In this document: one piece after another, positions 1 to 7,369 of the stretch | How positions within the stretch are numbered: position 1 is the stretch's first letter | How the letters are laid out: every line of letters begins with the position of its first letter | From: JBEKTY01 sp049515555 | GTDB taxonomy: Bacteria > Planctomycetota > Planctomycetia > Pirellulales > Thermoguttaceae | NCBI GenBank assembly: GCA_049515555.1 | Contig: JBEKTY010000167.1 | Span: 1-21,017 of the forward strand | Direction: 5' to 3' | Length of the DNA: 21,017 nt | Position numbers and translations under genes: made by a program | The notes under the pieces: model-generated | What the model saw: only the letters and a program-made list of their open reading frames with translations | Databases searched by the model: none | What the model was told of the DNA's origin: nothing

Positions 1-2859
1 GTTCACCGTCTGTGTGCCCGTGGGACTATTGACGGCCATCGGCGGGCTTTTCACCACGATGGTGGTCCCGGTGTCGCTGGTGGGGCTCACCAACAGGCTG
101 CCGAACTCCACCTTGGCCGTGCCGGCCGTGCCCAGGTCGGTGCCGCTGATCGTTAGCTGCGTGCCGCCTTTGGCCGGTCCCGCCGCGGGATTGGTGTTTG
201 CGGTTGTGACGCCCGTGACCGCCGGGGCCACGACGTAGATGAAATACGCGGCCGAAGACCTGGCCGAGGTGCCGCCCGCCGTGGTCACCGTGACGGGCAC
301 GCTTGTCGTGGCCGTGAAGGTGCTCGGGGGGCTATCGACAACGATCGTGGTGCCGTTGTCGCCGCTGGGGATCACCGCGACACCGCCGAATTGCACCGTG
401 GCCGTGCTTACTGTTCCCAGGTTCGACCCGGTGATGGTTACCTTGGTGCCGCCGGCCAGCGGCCCCGCCGCGGGCGATACGCCCTTGACGCCGGGCAGAG
501 CGAAGTAGGTGAACTCGTCGGCCCTAACCGCATCCGAAGCGCCGCCGGGAGTCACGACCGTCACGTGTACCGCGCCCGCCTTGCCCTTGGGGATCGTGGC
601 GGTAATTTCGGTATCCGACACGACCTTGAAGTTGGTCGCCTTGGTGCTGCCGAAATCAACGGCCGTGGCCCCGCTGAAGTTCGTGCCGGTGATGGTTTCC
701 AACGCGCCGCCGGTCACGGGACCGGCCGAGGGGCTGATCTGCGTGATGGTGGGCAGCAGGTCTTGATCGTGGGGATTCGGGGAATTACTCTGCCCGCCCG
801 GCGAACCGGGCAGCTCCTGCTCGCCAGGATTGCCCGTCTGGGGGCAAACCGTGCCGGCGGCGCCTTGAGCGCCGGGCCTGCCTGGAGTGCCTTGGGTGGG
901 CGGCGTGGGGATGCCGCCGTGACCTCCTGCGCCGCCTTTGCCCGGTAGACCGGCCGAGGCCCCCAAGCCGCCCAGCCCGGGGGCCCCGCCTTTGGCAGTT
1001 CCGGCGGTTGTCGTGCCGTTTACGGGGGTGTAAGATCCGCCGGCGATTACCAGAGGCCCGCCCTGCGCGAAACCACCGTTGCCGCCGTTGCCGCCGTTGC
1101 CGCCGTTGCCGTTGTCGCCGCTGGTCCCGCCATCGCCGCCATTTCCGCCGTTCCCGCCGACGCCGGATCGGTTGGTACCAAATCCTCTCCCCGGGTATCC
1201 GCTCCAGCCGCCCGTGCCGCCTTGCCCCCCCTCACCGCCGGTTCCACCGGCGCCGCCCGTGCCGCCCTTGCCACCCTTGCCGCCGGCGCCTCCTGTGGCG
1301 GTGTCGGTGGAGAGGGTGGTGGCGTTAAGAGTTAGAGCACCGTCAGCCATATAGATGCCGCCGGCGCCGGCGTCGCCGCCCTTGCCGCCATCCGCCGCCT
1401 GAACACCGGCGCCGCCGTTTCCGGCGGTGCCGCCGGCGCCCCCGCGGCCAGCCGAACCGTACGCCCCACCGCATCCCTGATAATGCGACGACGCCATGCC
1501 GCCGCTGCCGCCGTTCCCGGCGTGGCCGCCCTTGCCGCCCTGACCGCCCTTGCCGCCGGCCCCGCCCTTGCCACCAGCGCCGCCGGTGGCGCCGGCCCCG
1601 GCAGTCGCCGTGTCTTTGGTGACGGTGCTGGTGACGAGGCTGACGCTCCCGGCGGCGATGTAGAGTGCGCCGCCCCGGGCGTTGCCGCCGTGGCCGCCGT
1701 CGCCAGCCTTGGCCCCGCTGGCGCCCTTGCCGCCGTTTCCGCCGCTGCCGCCGGTGGCGCCATTGCCGCCGTTTCCGCCCGTGCAAACACCGGGTGCGTT
1801 TGCACCGACGGCGCCTGTGCCTCCGCCGCCGGCCAACCCACCCGCCCCGCCGGCCCCCCCTTTGCCGCCGTTGCCTCCGCCGCCGCCGTTGCCGCCGGCA
1901 CCGCCTTTGACCAAGTCGCCGCTGAAGGTGCTATTGGTGACCGTCAATTGGCCGCCAGCAACATAGATGCCACCACCGTCGGCCTCGCCGCCCTGGCCGC
2001 CCTGGCCACCGGGGGCGCCCGGCAAGCCATCGTTGCCATTGTCACCAACTCCACCCGGCGAGCCATTTCCTCCCATGCTTTGAGGCACAACGGCGTGCGT
2101 TCCCCACTTGCCGGTGGCGCCGGTAGCGCCGGCGGCCCCGGCCGAGCCAGCCCCCCCTTTGCCCCCTTTGCCCCCGGCGCCGCCGATGGCCTGATTGCTG
2201 CTGACTTGCGAACTTACGATATTCAGCGTGCCGGCGGCCAAGAAGATGCCGCCGCCCTGGGCAGGGGAGCCGTTCTGGCCGCCCCCACCCGGCCCAGGCT
2301 GTTCGCCGGAGTGGGCGTTGGCTCCCCCTCCCCCGCCAATTCCCGTGGCGCCGTGGGCCACATTCTTGACCACTGCGGCTTGGCTGAGCGTGACCTGCCC
2401 GCCATCCACGAGCAGCCCGCCCCCCTCGGCCGTCACGGGGTTATCGCTTGCCGTTGCCTGGAGGTTGCCCCCGGCGATCGAAAGTTTCTCGAAGGTCACC
2501 TTACCCGACCCCTCGACGTCGAAAATGCGGTTCTTCCACGATGCCTTGGGGTCGGGTTGGATGATCGTAGTTTTCGCGCTGGCCCCCTGAATGACGAGCG
2601 TTTTTTGCGCACCGCTCTGAATGAGGATGTCACCCGCGCCGGCATTGCTCAGCAGGTACTTCCCGGCCGCCAGGTTGATCGTGTTGCTGGCGTCGCCGTT
2701 AGTGTCGGCCGCCTGGATCGCGGCCCGCAGACCAGCGTCGCCCGCTGTCGCCGTGAGATTGAACACGGCCAGCAGCGTGCGCCGAATCAAGCACGGCGTC
2801 AATCGACGCTTGGTATGGGCCGACAAATAGTTTCCGTATTCATCACGCTCCACATTCAT
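1..2859 (-). CDS. Glycine-rich beta-helix/TIG surface protein, tandem paralogue, 3' end outside window
   Basis: The frame stays open from 2859 to the left edge, giving 953 visible residues. It can be followed by homology to the neighbouring gene at 2937-7163, to which it is about 90% identical at DNA level around 2340-2580. After a short leader come a beta-helix-like domain, five GGG(I/L)(Y/F)-type modules and one degenerate module (GGPLVIAGG), joined by long Gly-rich inserts (about 760-2345). Two complete IPT/TIG domains and part of a third follow (about 1-757). The start is the ATG at 2857-2859, with GGAG 8 bases upstream. The leader differs from its paralogue: where that has CFETLESRTLLAV, this has CLIRRTLLAV, so the core of the LEPR-type motif is missing through a 9-base deletion. 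Export may be impaired, or the true leader may differ. The role is inferred as extracellular structural or adhesive. The number of further TIG domains and the presence of the conserved tail cannot be seen here. Confidence 0.8.
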   Translation of the reverse strand, partial: MNVERDEYGNYLSAHTKRRLTPCLIRRTLLAVFNLTATAGDAGLRAAIQAADTNGDASNTINLAAGKYLLSNAGAGDILIQSGAQKTLVIQGASAKTTIIQPDPKASWKNRIFDVEGSGKVTFEKLSIAGGNLQATASDNPVTAEGGGLLVDGGQVTLSQAAVVKNVAHGATGIGGGGGANAHSGEQPGPGGGGQNGSPAQGGGIFLAAGTLNIVSSQVSSNQAIGGAGGKGGKGGAGSAGAAGATGATGKWGTHAVVPQSMGGNGSPGGVGDNGNDGLPGAPGGQGGQGGEADGGGIYVAGGQLTVTNSTFSGDLVKGGAGGNGGGGGNGGKGGAGGAGGLAGGGGTGAVGANAPGVCTGGNGGNGATGGSGGNGGKGASGAKAGDGGHGGNARGGALYIAAGSVSLVTSTVTKDTATAGAGATGGAGGKGGAGGKGGQGGKGGHAGNGGSGGMASSHYQGCGGAYGSAGRGGAGGTAGNGGAGVQAADGGKGGDAGAGGIYMADGALTLNATTLSTDTATGGAGGKGGKGGTGGAGGTGGEGGQGGTGGWSGYPGRGFGTNRSGVGGNGGNGGDGGTSGDNGNGGNGGNGGNGGFAQGGPLVIAGGSYTPVNGTTTAGTAKGGAPGLGGLGASAGLPGKGGAGGHGGIPTPPTQGTPGRPGAQGAAGTVCPQTGNPGEQELPGSPGGQSNSPNPHDQDLLPTITQISPSAGPVTGGALETITGTNFSGATAVDFGSTKATNFKVVSDTEITATIPKGKAGAVHVTVVTPGGASDAVRADEFTYFALPGVKGVSPAAGPLAGGTKVTITGSNLGTVSTATVQFGGVAVIPSGDNGTTIVVDSPPSTFTATTSVPVTVTTAGGTSARSSAAYFIYVVAPAVTGVTTANTNPAAGPAKGGTQLTISGTDLGTAGTAKVEFGSLLVSPTSDTGTTIVVKSPPMAVNSPTGTQTVN
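760..2345 (-). repeat. Glycine-rich modular repeat region of the partial gene
   Basis: Modules of the type GGGIYVAGGQLTVTNSTFSG are separated by long GG-x-GG-x runs in which Gly falls on every third residue over long stretches. DNA of the plus strand reads as gccgcc(g/a)ttgcc-like triplets. This skew produces long Pro/Ala/Arg-rich open frames on the other strand that are not genes. The region matches 4900-6640 in the neighbouring gene but has one module fewer. Confidence 0.85.
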
Positions 2860-2869
2860 CACGCTCCAC
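2838..2869. repeat. Perfect 16-bp tandem duplication over the start codon
   Basis: The 16-mer ATTCATCACGCTCCAC occurs twice back to back (2838-2853 and 2854-2869). The second copy holds the start codon (CAT at 2857-2859) and the GGAG that serves as ribosome binding site for the partial minus-strand gene. The paralogous gene has no equivalent, so the 5' end of this copy seems to have been rebuilt. Confidence 0.85.
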
Positions 2870-2880
2870 GTGATGCGCTC

Positions 2881-2899
2881 CCTCTCGCGGAGCGAGAGG
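2881..2899. repeat. REP-like hairpin with GGA loop
   Basis: An 8-bp perfect stem CCTCTCGC/GCGAGAGG with a GGA loop lies in the 77-bp spacer between the two giant minus-strand genes. No T-run follows on either strand, so it is unlikely to be an intrinsic terminator. Its shape (C/T-rich left arm, GGA loop) matches the hairpin at 12991-13011. Both look like copies of a dispersed extragenic palindrome. Confidence 0.6.
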
Positions 2900-2936
2900 A
2901 GTACGGGAAATGCGGGACTTATTTCTCGGCCGGTCC

Positions 2937-3087
2937 TTACGTTAGTAGCGATGCCATGAGGTTATCCACCATTTTCCGCTGGATCGTGGCGCTGGGGCTC
3001 GATTGGCCCGTCAGGGCCAGGAGTGCCAGATCGCTGGCGTCGGCGGCAATGGCTCCGCTCGTGATAATCGCCGGGGCCTTCTTGGTA
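2937..3087 (-). other. Conserved C-terminal tail module, copy A
   Basis: The last ~50 codons encode a segment containing DLALLALTGQSSPSATIQRK, then MVDNL. It follows the last TIG domain and is not part of any TIG fold. The same segment ends the giant protein at 13802-19696. Over 2959-3019 the DNA matches 13827-13887 at 54 of 61 positions. It contains no membrane helix, LPxTG or PEP-CTERM-like motif. Its function is unknown. Confidence 0.75.
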
Positions 3088-6000
3088 GCGGCGTAGGTGA
3101 ACTTGTCGGCCGTGGAGGTGACCGAGGTGCCGCCCACAGTGGTGACGGTTACGTTCACCGTGCCCGCCTTGCCCTTGGGGATCGTGGCAGTAATCTCGGT
3201 ATCAGACACTACCGTGACGCCGGACGCGCGGGTCGTGCCAAAATAGACCGCCACGGGACCGCTGAAGTTCGTGCCGGTGATGGTCACGGGCAATCCCCCC
3301 GCCAACGGACCGGTGGCGGGACTTACCCCGGTAACCGTGGGCAGGGCGAAGTAGGTGAACGTTTGGGGCGCAGTGGCGGTGCCGCCCACGGTGCTGACCC
3401 GCACGTCCACGGTCTGCATGCCCGTGGCGTCAGTGACCGTCATTGGCGGGCTCTTGACCACGATGGTGGTCCCGTTGTCGCTGGTGGGCGTTACTTCGAC
3501 GCTGCCGAACCGCACCTTGGCCGTGCTCACCGTGCCCAGGTTCGTGCCGGTGATCGTTACCTGCGTGCCGCCCTTGGCAGGTCCCACCGCCGGAGAAGTG
3601 GCCGCCGTGAGGGCCGTGATGGCCGGGGCTGCCGTGTAGACGAAATAAACGGACGAGGACTTGGCCGAGGCGCCGCCGAGCGTCGTCACCGTGACGGCCA
3701 CGGGCGTCGTAACCGTGAAGGTGCTCGACGGGCTATCGACCACGATCTTCGTCCCGTTGTCGCTCTTGGGGGTCACCGAAACCGCGCCGAATTGTACCGT
3801 GGTCGTGCTCTTCGTGCCCAGGTTCGTGCCGGTGATCGTTACCACCGTGCCGCCCCCCAGCGGCCCCGCCGTGGGCGACACGCCCTTGACGCTGGGCGGC
3901 GCAAGGTAGAGGAACTGGTCGGACGAGCTGATGGCCGAAGTGCCGCCCACGGTGGTGACGGTCACGTTCACCGTACCCGCCTTGTACTTGGGGATCGTGG
4001 CGGTGATCTCGGTATTCGACGTATTTGGCACCACCTTGACGTTTGTGGCGGGCACCGTGCCGAAATAGACCGCCGTCGGCCCGTCGAAGTTCGTGCCGGT
4101 GATGGTCACCGCGGCGCCCCCTTTCAAGGGACCGGCGGCGGGGCTGACCTGCGTGACCGTGGGCGCGGCGACGTACGTGTACTGGTCGGCCGTAACCGCG
4201 TCCGAGGTGCCGCCCGGGGTCACGACCCGCACGTTCACCGTTCCCGCCTTCTCCTTGGGGATCGTGGCGGTAATCTTGGTGCTCGACACTACCTTGAGGT
4301 TGGCGGCGCGGGCCGTGCCGAAAGCGACCACCGTCGCCCCGGTGAAGTTGGCGCCGGTGATGGTCTCCGTCGCTCCCCCCGCCAAGGGACCGGCCGTGGG
4401 GCTGATCTGTGTGATGACGGGCGCGGCGATGTACGTGAACTTATCGTGTGCGGAGATGGCGGAGGTGCCGCCGTCGGACTTGACCGTTACGTCCACCGTG
4501 CCCGCCTTTCCCGACGGGCTGGCGACAACGATCGTGGTGCCGTTGTCGATGCTGGGGGCAACCGAAACGCCGCCGAACTGCACCGTGGCCGTGCTCTTTG
4601 TACCCAGGTCCGAGCCGGTGATGGTCACCAGTGTGCCGCCCGCCGTCGGGCCCGAGGCGGGCTTGATCGACGTTACTACGGGCGTCATGGTCAGCACGGG
4701 AGCCGTGGAATCGCTATGCCCGCCGGTTGAGCCGGCCCAACCCGGCATGCCGAGGATGCCCATCGCGGCGCCTTTGTGGCCTTCGGCCCCAAAGGAGCCA
4801 TTCTTACCGGACTTGCCATCCGGATCGCCGCCGCCGGGGCTTGAGGCGCAGCCGTTGGAGCCTCGGTTGCCGCCCTTGCCCTCAGGCCCACCCGACTCTC
4901 CTAAGCCGTAGGAGCCGCCGGCGCCGCCCTGGGATTTGGAAGTGGCCGCGCTGTTGGTGGCGTTGGTGGCGGCGCTGCCAAACGTAAACGTACCGCCGGC
5001 GCTGACCCAAGCGCCACCTTGTCCGAAGCCGCCGTTTCCGCCGTCGCCGCCGTTGCCTCCCTGGCCGCCGTCGCCGCCTTGTCCGCCATCGCCGCCATTT
5101 CCGCCGTTTCCGGAGTTGCCGCCGGCGCCTTGGCCCGACGGTCCGTCGCCGGCGTTGCCGCCCCAGCCACTGAAGCCACCCTGCCCGCCGGCGCCGCCTT
5201 GGCCGCCCATGCCGCCGGTGCCGCCAAGCGCGCCGGAACCGCCTTTTCCACCGACGGCCGTTCCACTGACCGAACCGCTCGAGATGTCAAGGGTTCCGTT
5301 GGCTTGGAAGATTCCTCCGCCGGATCCCTTTCCACCGTTTCCGCCACTGCCGCTATCGTTGCCGTTTCCGCCCAGTCCGCCGAGTCCGCCGTTCCCGCCT
5401 TTGGCCCCGTTCTCGCCGTTGAGCCCGTCGCCCCCGTAACCATTTCCAGAGGTTGTTCCGCTGGCGTTGCCTCCAGACCCTGCACCGCCGATGTCCATGG
5501 CCCACCTTCCGCCGTATCCGCCGCTGCCGCCCGCGCCACCGGGACCGCCCGCGCCGCCCTTGCCCCCTTTGCCGCCCGCGCCTCCGGTAGCGACATCGCC
5601 GGACATGGTGATGGCGGCGATGTCCAGAGTTCCGCCCGCCAAGAAGATACCGCCGCCCTGAGCGTTGCCGCCGAGGCCGCCATTAGCGCCGGCGGCGCCG
5701 TTGCCGCCGAAGCCGCCGTTGCCGCCGAGGCCGCCGGAACCGTCTTGGCCGGCCGCCCCGCCAGTTCCCCCTAGTGCAGAGCCGTTTCCGCCGTTGCCGC
5801 CGCCGTACTTGTAGCCGCCGGCCAAACCTCCCCAGCCGCCCGTCCCGCCTTGACCACCCGCGCCGCCCTTGCCGCCGCCGCCGCCGGCGCCCCCGGCGCC
5901 GCCGGTAGCCGTGTCGGTAGCGAACGTGACAGTATTTAAGGTGACGGTCCCCGCCGCGACGTACAGGCCGCCGCCCCGGGCATTGCCGCCCTGGCCACCG

Positions 6001-7163
6001 GTCGCGCCGTTGACGCCGTTGGCGCCCGTGCCGCCGTTCCCTCCCGTGCCTCCCTTGGCGCCGTTGCCGGCGGTGCCACCAGGGCCGCCCACGCTGCCGC
6101 CGCTGCTGCCGTTGGCTCCATTGCCTCCGTTGCCGCCATGCCCGCCCAAGCCGCCTGCGCCGCCTTTGCCGCCGGCGCCCCCGCCGCCGCCGGCGCCCCC
6201 CGCGCCGCCAATGGCCGCATTACCGGTTAGGCTGCTGGACTTGATGGACAACTGGCCGCCGGCGACGTAGATGCCGCCGCCATCCGCTTCGCCGCCATTG
6301 CCGCCGTTGCCGCCTGGGGCGCCTTGCAACCCTTGATTGCCTTGGCCGCCCTGTTGGCCCGATTGGCCGTCTCCTCCCTTGCCGCCTGGATAAACCCCGT
6401 TCGTGCCCGCGTGGCCGCCGGAGCCGTCGCTGCCTTGGGCCCCGGCCGAGCCTGCGCCCCCTTTGCCTCCCGCACCCCCGTTGCCGCCGATCGCCTGGTT
6501 GCTGCCGACTGAGGAATTGACGATGTTCAGCGTGCCGGCGGCCAAGAAGATGCCGCCGCCCTGAGCGTCGAACCCTTTCTGTCCGCCTCCACCGCCCCCG
6601 GCTTGTTGCCCGGAGGCAGCGGCGCCGCCGTTCCCGCCACCGATTCCCGTGGCGCCGTGGGCCACATTCTTGACCACCGCGGCCTGGCTGAGCGTTACCT
6701 GCCCGCCATCCACGAGCAGCCCGCCGCCCTCGGCCGTCACCGGGTTATCGCCTGGCGCCGCCTGGAGGTTGCCGCCGGCGATCGAAAGTTTCTCGAAGGT
6801 CACCGTACCCGACCCCTCGACGTCGAAAATGCGGTCCTTCCACTTAACGCTGGGGCTAGGCTCGATGATCGTGGTAGCCGCGCTGGCGCCCGTAATGATG
6901 AGCGTTTTTTGCGCACCGCTCTGAATGATGATGTTGCCCGCGCCGGTGTCGGTCAGCAGGTATTTCCCGGCCGCCAGGTTGATCGTGTTGCTGGTGTCAG
7001 CGTTGCTATCGGCCGTCTGGATCGCGGCCCGCAAACCCTCGCCGGACGTGACACTGAGCACGGCCAGCAACGTGCGGCTCTCGAGCGTCTCGAAGCACGC
7101 CCGGGAAAACCCTCTGGACGAACGATTGCGGGGGGACTTTCGGGAAGCTCTACGGCGGGACAT
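2937..7163 (-). CDS. LEPR-XLL-type glycine-rich surface protein with six TIG domains
   Basis: This 1408-residue protein is probably an exported structural or adhesive protein. The start is the ATG at 7163, preceded by AGGAGAG about 5 bases upstream; the frame extends further to a TTG at 7202 without support. Residues 1-22 are Arg/Ser-rich, and residues 25-35 are ETLESRTLLAV, the planctomycete LEPR-XLL type export-associated motif. A beta-helix-like domain spans about 40-170. From about 170 to 815 there are modules of the GGGI(F/Y)xAxGxLxIxxS type, seven in all counting the one in the leader domain, joined by Gly-rich inserts. Six IPT/TIG (Ig-like, PxxGPxxGGxxVTIxGxxF) domains fill about 825-1358. 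A conserved tail of about 50 residues ends the protein. TIG folds usually serve in binding or as stalks. The tandem neighbour downstream is a diverged copy. A mycobacterial PE_PGRS relation is unlikely, since no PE domain is present. Confidence 0.9.
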   Translation of the reverse strand: MSRRRASRKSPRNRSSRGFSRACFETLESRTLLAVLSVTSGEGLRAAIQTADSNADTSNTINLAAGKYLLTDTGAGNIIIQSGAQKTLIITGASAATTIIEPSPSVKWKDRIFDVEGSGTVTFEKLSIAGGNLQAAPGDNPVTAEGGGLLVDGGQVTLSQAAVVKNVAHGATGIGGGNGGAAASGQQAGGGGGGQKGFDAQGGGIFLAAGTLNIVNSSVGSNQAIGGNGGAGGKGGAGSAGAQGSDGSGGHAGTNGVYPGGKGGDGQSGQQGGQGNQGLQGAPGGNGGNGGEADGGGIYVAGGQLSIKSSSLTGNAAIGGAGGAGGGGGAGGKGGAGGLGGHGGNGGNGANGSSGGSVGGPGGTAGNGAKGGTGGNGGTGANGVNGATGGQGGNARGGGLYVAAGTVTLNTVTFATDTATGGAGGAGGGGGKGGAGGQGGTGGWGGLAGGYKYGGGNGGNGSALGGTGGAAGQDGSGGLGGNGGFGGNGAAGANGGLGGNAQGGGIFLAGGTLDIAAITMSGDVATGGAGGKGGKGGAGGPGGAGGSGGYGGRWAMDIGGAGSGGNASGTTSGNGYGGDGLNGENGAKGGNGGLGGLGGNGNDSGSGGNGGKGSGGGIFQANGTLDISSGSVSGTAVGGKGGSGALGGTGGMGGQGGAGGQGGFSGWGGNAGDGPSGQGAGGNSGNGGNGGDGGQGGDGGQGGNGGDGGNGGFGQGGAWVSAGGTFTFGSAATNATNSAATSKSQGGAGGSYGLGESGGPEGKGGNRGSNGCASSPGGGDPDGKSGKNGSFGAEGHKGAAMGILGMPGWAGSTGGHSDSTAPVLTMTPVVTSIKPASGPTAGGTLVTITGSDLGTKSTATVQFGGVSVAPSIDNGTTIVVASPSGKAGTVDVTVKSDGGTSAISAHDKFTYIAAPVITQISPTAGPLAGGATETITGANFTGATVVAFGTARAANLKVVSSTKITATIPKEKAGTVNVRVVTPGGTSDAVTADQYTYVAAPTVTQVSPAAGPLKGGAAVTITGTNFDGPTAVYFGTVPATNVKVVPNTSNTEITATIPKYKAGTVNVTVTTVGGTSAISSSDQFLYLAPPSVKGVSPTAGPLGGGTVVTITGTNLGTKSTTTVQFGAVSVTPKSDNGTKIVVDSPSSTFTVTTPVAVTVTTLGGASAKSSSVYFVYTAAPAITALTAATSPAVGPAKGGTQVTITGTNLGTVSTAKVRFGSVEVTPTSDNGTTIVVKSPPMTVTDATGMQTVDVRVSTVGGTATAPQTFTYFALPTVTGVSPATGPLAGGLPVTITGTNFSGPVAVYFGTTRASGVTVVSDTEITATIPKGKAGTVNVTVTTVGGTSVTSTADKFTYAATKKAPAIITSGAIAADASDLALLALTGQSSPSATIQRKMVDNLMASLLT
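3088..4692 (-). repeat. Six tandem IPT/TIG domains
   Basis: Six units of about 85-95 codons each begin with a xVxxxxPxxGPxxGGxxVTITG-like strand pair and end in FTY(V/A)AAP or a close variant. Units 1, 4 and 5 share the VQFG/VRFG and NGT(T/K)IVV version. Units 2, 3 and 6 share the YFGT/ITATIPK version. The array therefore mixes two subtypes. Confidence 0.85.
4900..6640 (-). repeat. Glycine-rich inserts between beta-helix modules
   Basis: Each module begins with a GGG-hydrophobic strand motif such as GGGIYVAGGQLSIKSSSLTG and is followed by 60-90 residues dominated by GG-x-GG-x or x-x-G triplets. Aliphatic residues are nearly absent from the inserts. The last module (GGAWVSAGGTFTFGSAATNA) is degenerate. 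The coding strand is extremely rich in GGC and GGN codons. Confidence 0.85.
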
Positions 7164-7257
7164 GTTGTCTCTCCTGGGGATGCGGTCAGCGCAACAAAGC
7201 AAGGGTCCGGATCGCGCTCACAATGAAAGCGGGGTACTCATTCTGGCGAATCGAAGA

Positions 7258-7263
7258 TATTAT
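7258..7263 (+). promoter_or_regulatory. Possible -10 element for the TPR-sulfotransferase gene
   Basis: TATTAT (5 of 6 to consensus) lies in the plus orientation about 107 bases before the ATG at 7370. The expected -35 position holds only a weak match (TACTCA), so this is a tentative call. It nearly abuts the opposite-strand promoter, so the two divergent transcripts could influence each other. Confidence 0.2.
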
Positions 7264-7273
7264 CATGGTTACC

Positions 7274-7303
7274 AGTTTACCACTGGACTCATGCCGATGT
7301 CAA
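7274..7303 (-). promoter_or_regulatory. Predicted sigma70-type promoter for the 2937-7163 gene
   Basis: Read on the minus strand there is a perfect TTGACA (7298-7303), an 18-bp spacer and TAAACT (7274-7279, 4 of 6 matches). It lies about 110 bases ahead of the ATG at 7163, within the divergent intergenic region. This is inference from sequence only. Confidence 0.4.
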
Positions 7304-7369
7304 AGAGAAAATAGAGTTTTCGCAGCCCAATTTGGGGCATCGGCAGCCAATCATAACCTCTTGTGTTCT

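Noticed and set aside
1040..1300. Short-period GCCGCC repeats resembling a CRISPR array or satellite
   Set aside because: There are no equal-length repeats with unique spacers; the periodicity is that of GGx codons in a coding frame.
1483..3096. Long plus-strand open frame of 537 codons opposite the partial glycine-rich gene, and similar Pro/Ala/Arg-rich frames at 1079-1354 and 1682-1966
   Set aside because: They are mirror images of Gly-rich coding DNA (GGC/GCC triplets), contain no domain, and cross the boundary between the two real minus-strand genes.
3003..4730. 575-codon plus-strand open frame opposite the TIG domains
   Set aside because: The minus strand encodes six clear TIG domains. 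The plus product is a repetitive Arg/Gly/Asp-rich shadow with the same period.
760..6640. Relation to mycobacterial PE_PGRS proteins
   Set aside because: No PE domain is present. The leader is of planctomycete LEPR type and TIG domains follow, so the Gly-rich similarity is compositional.
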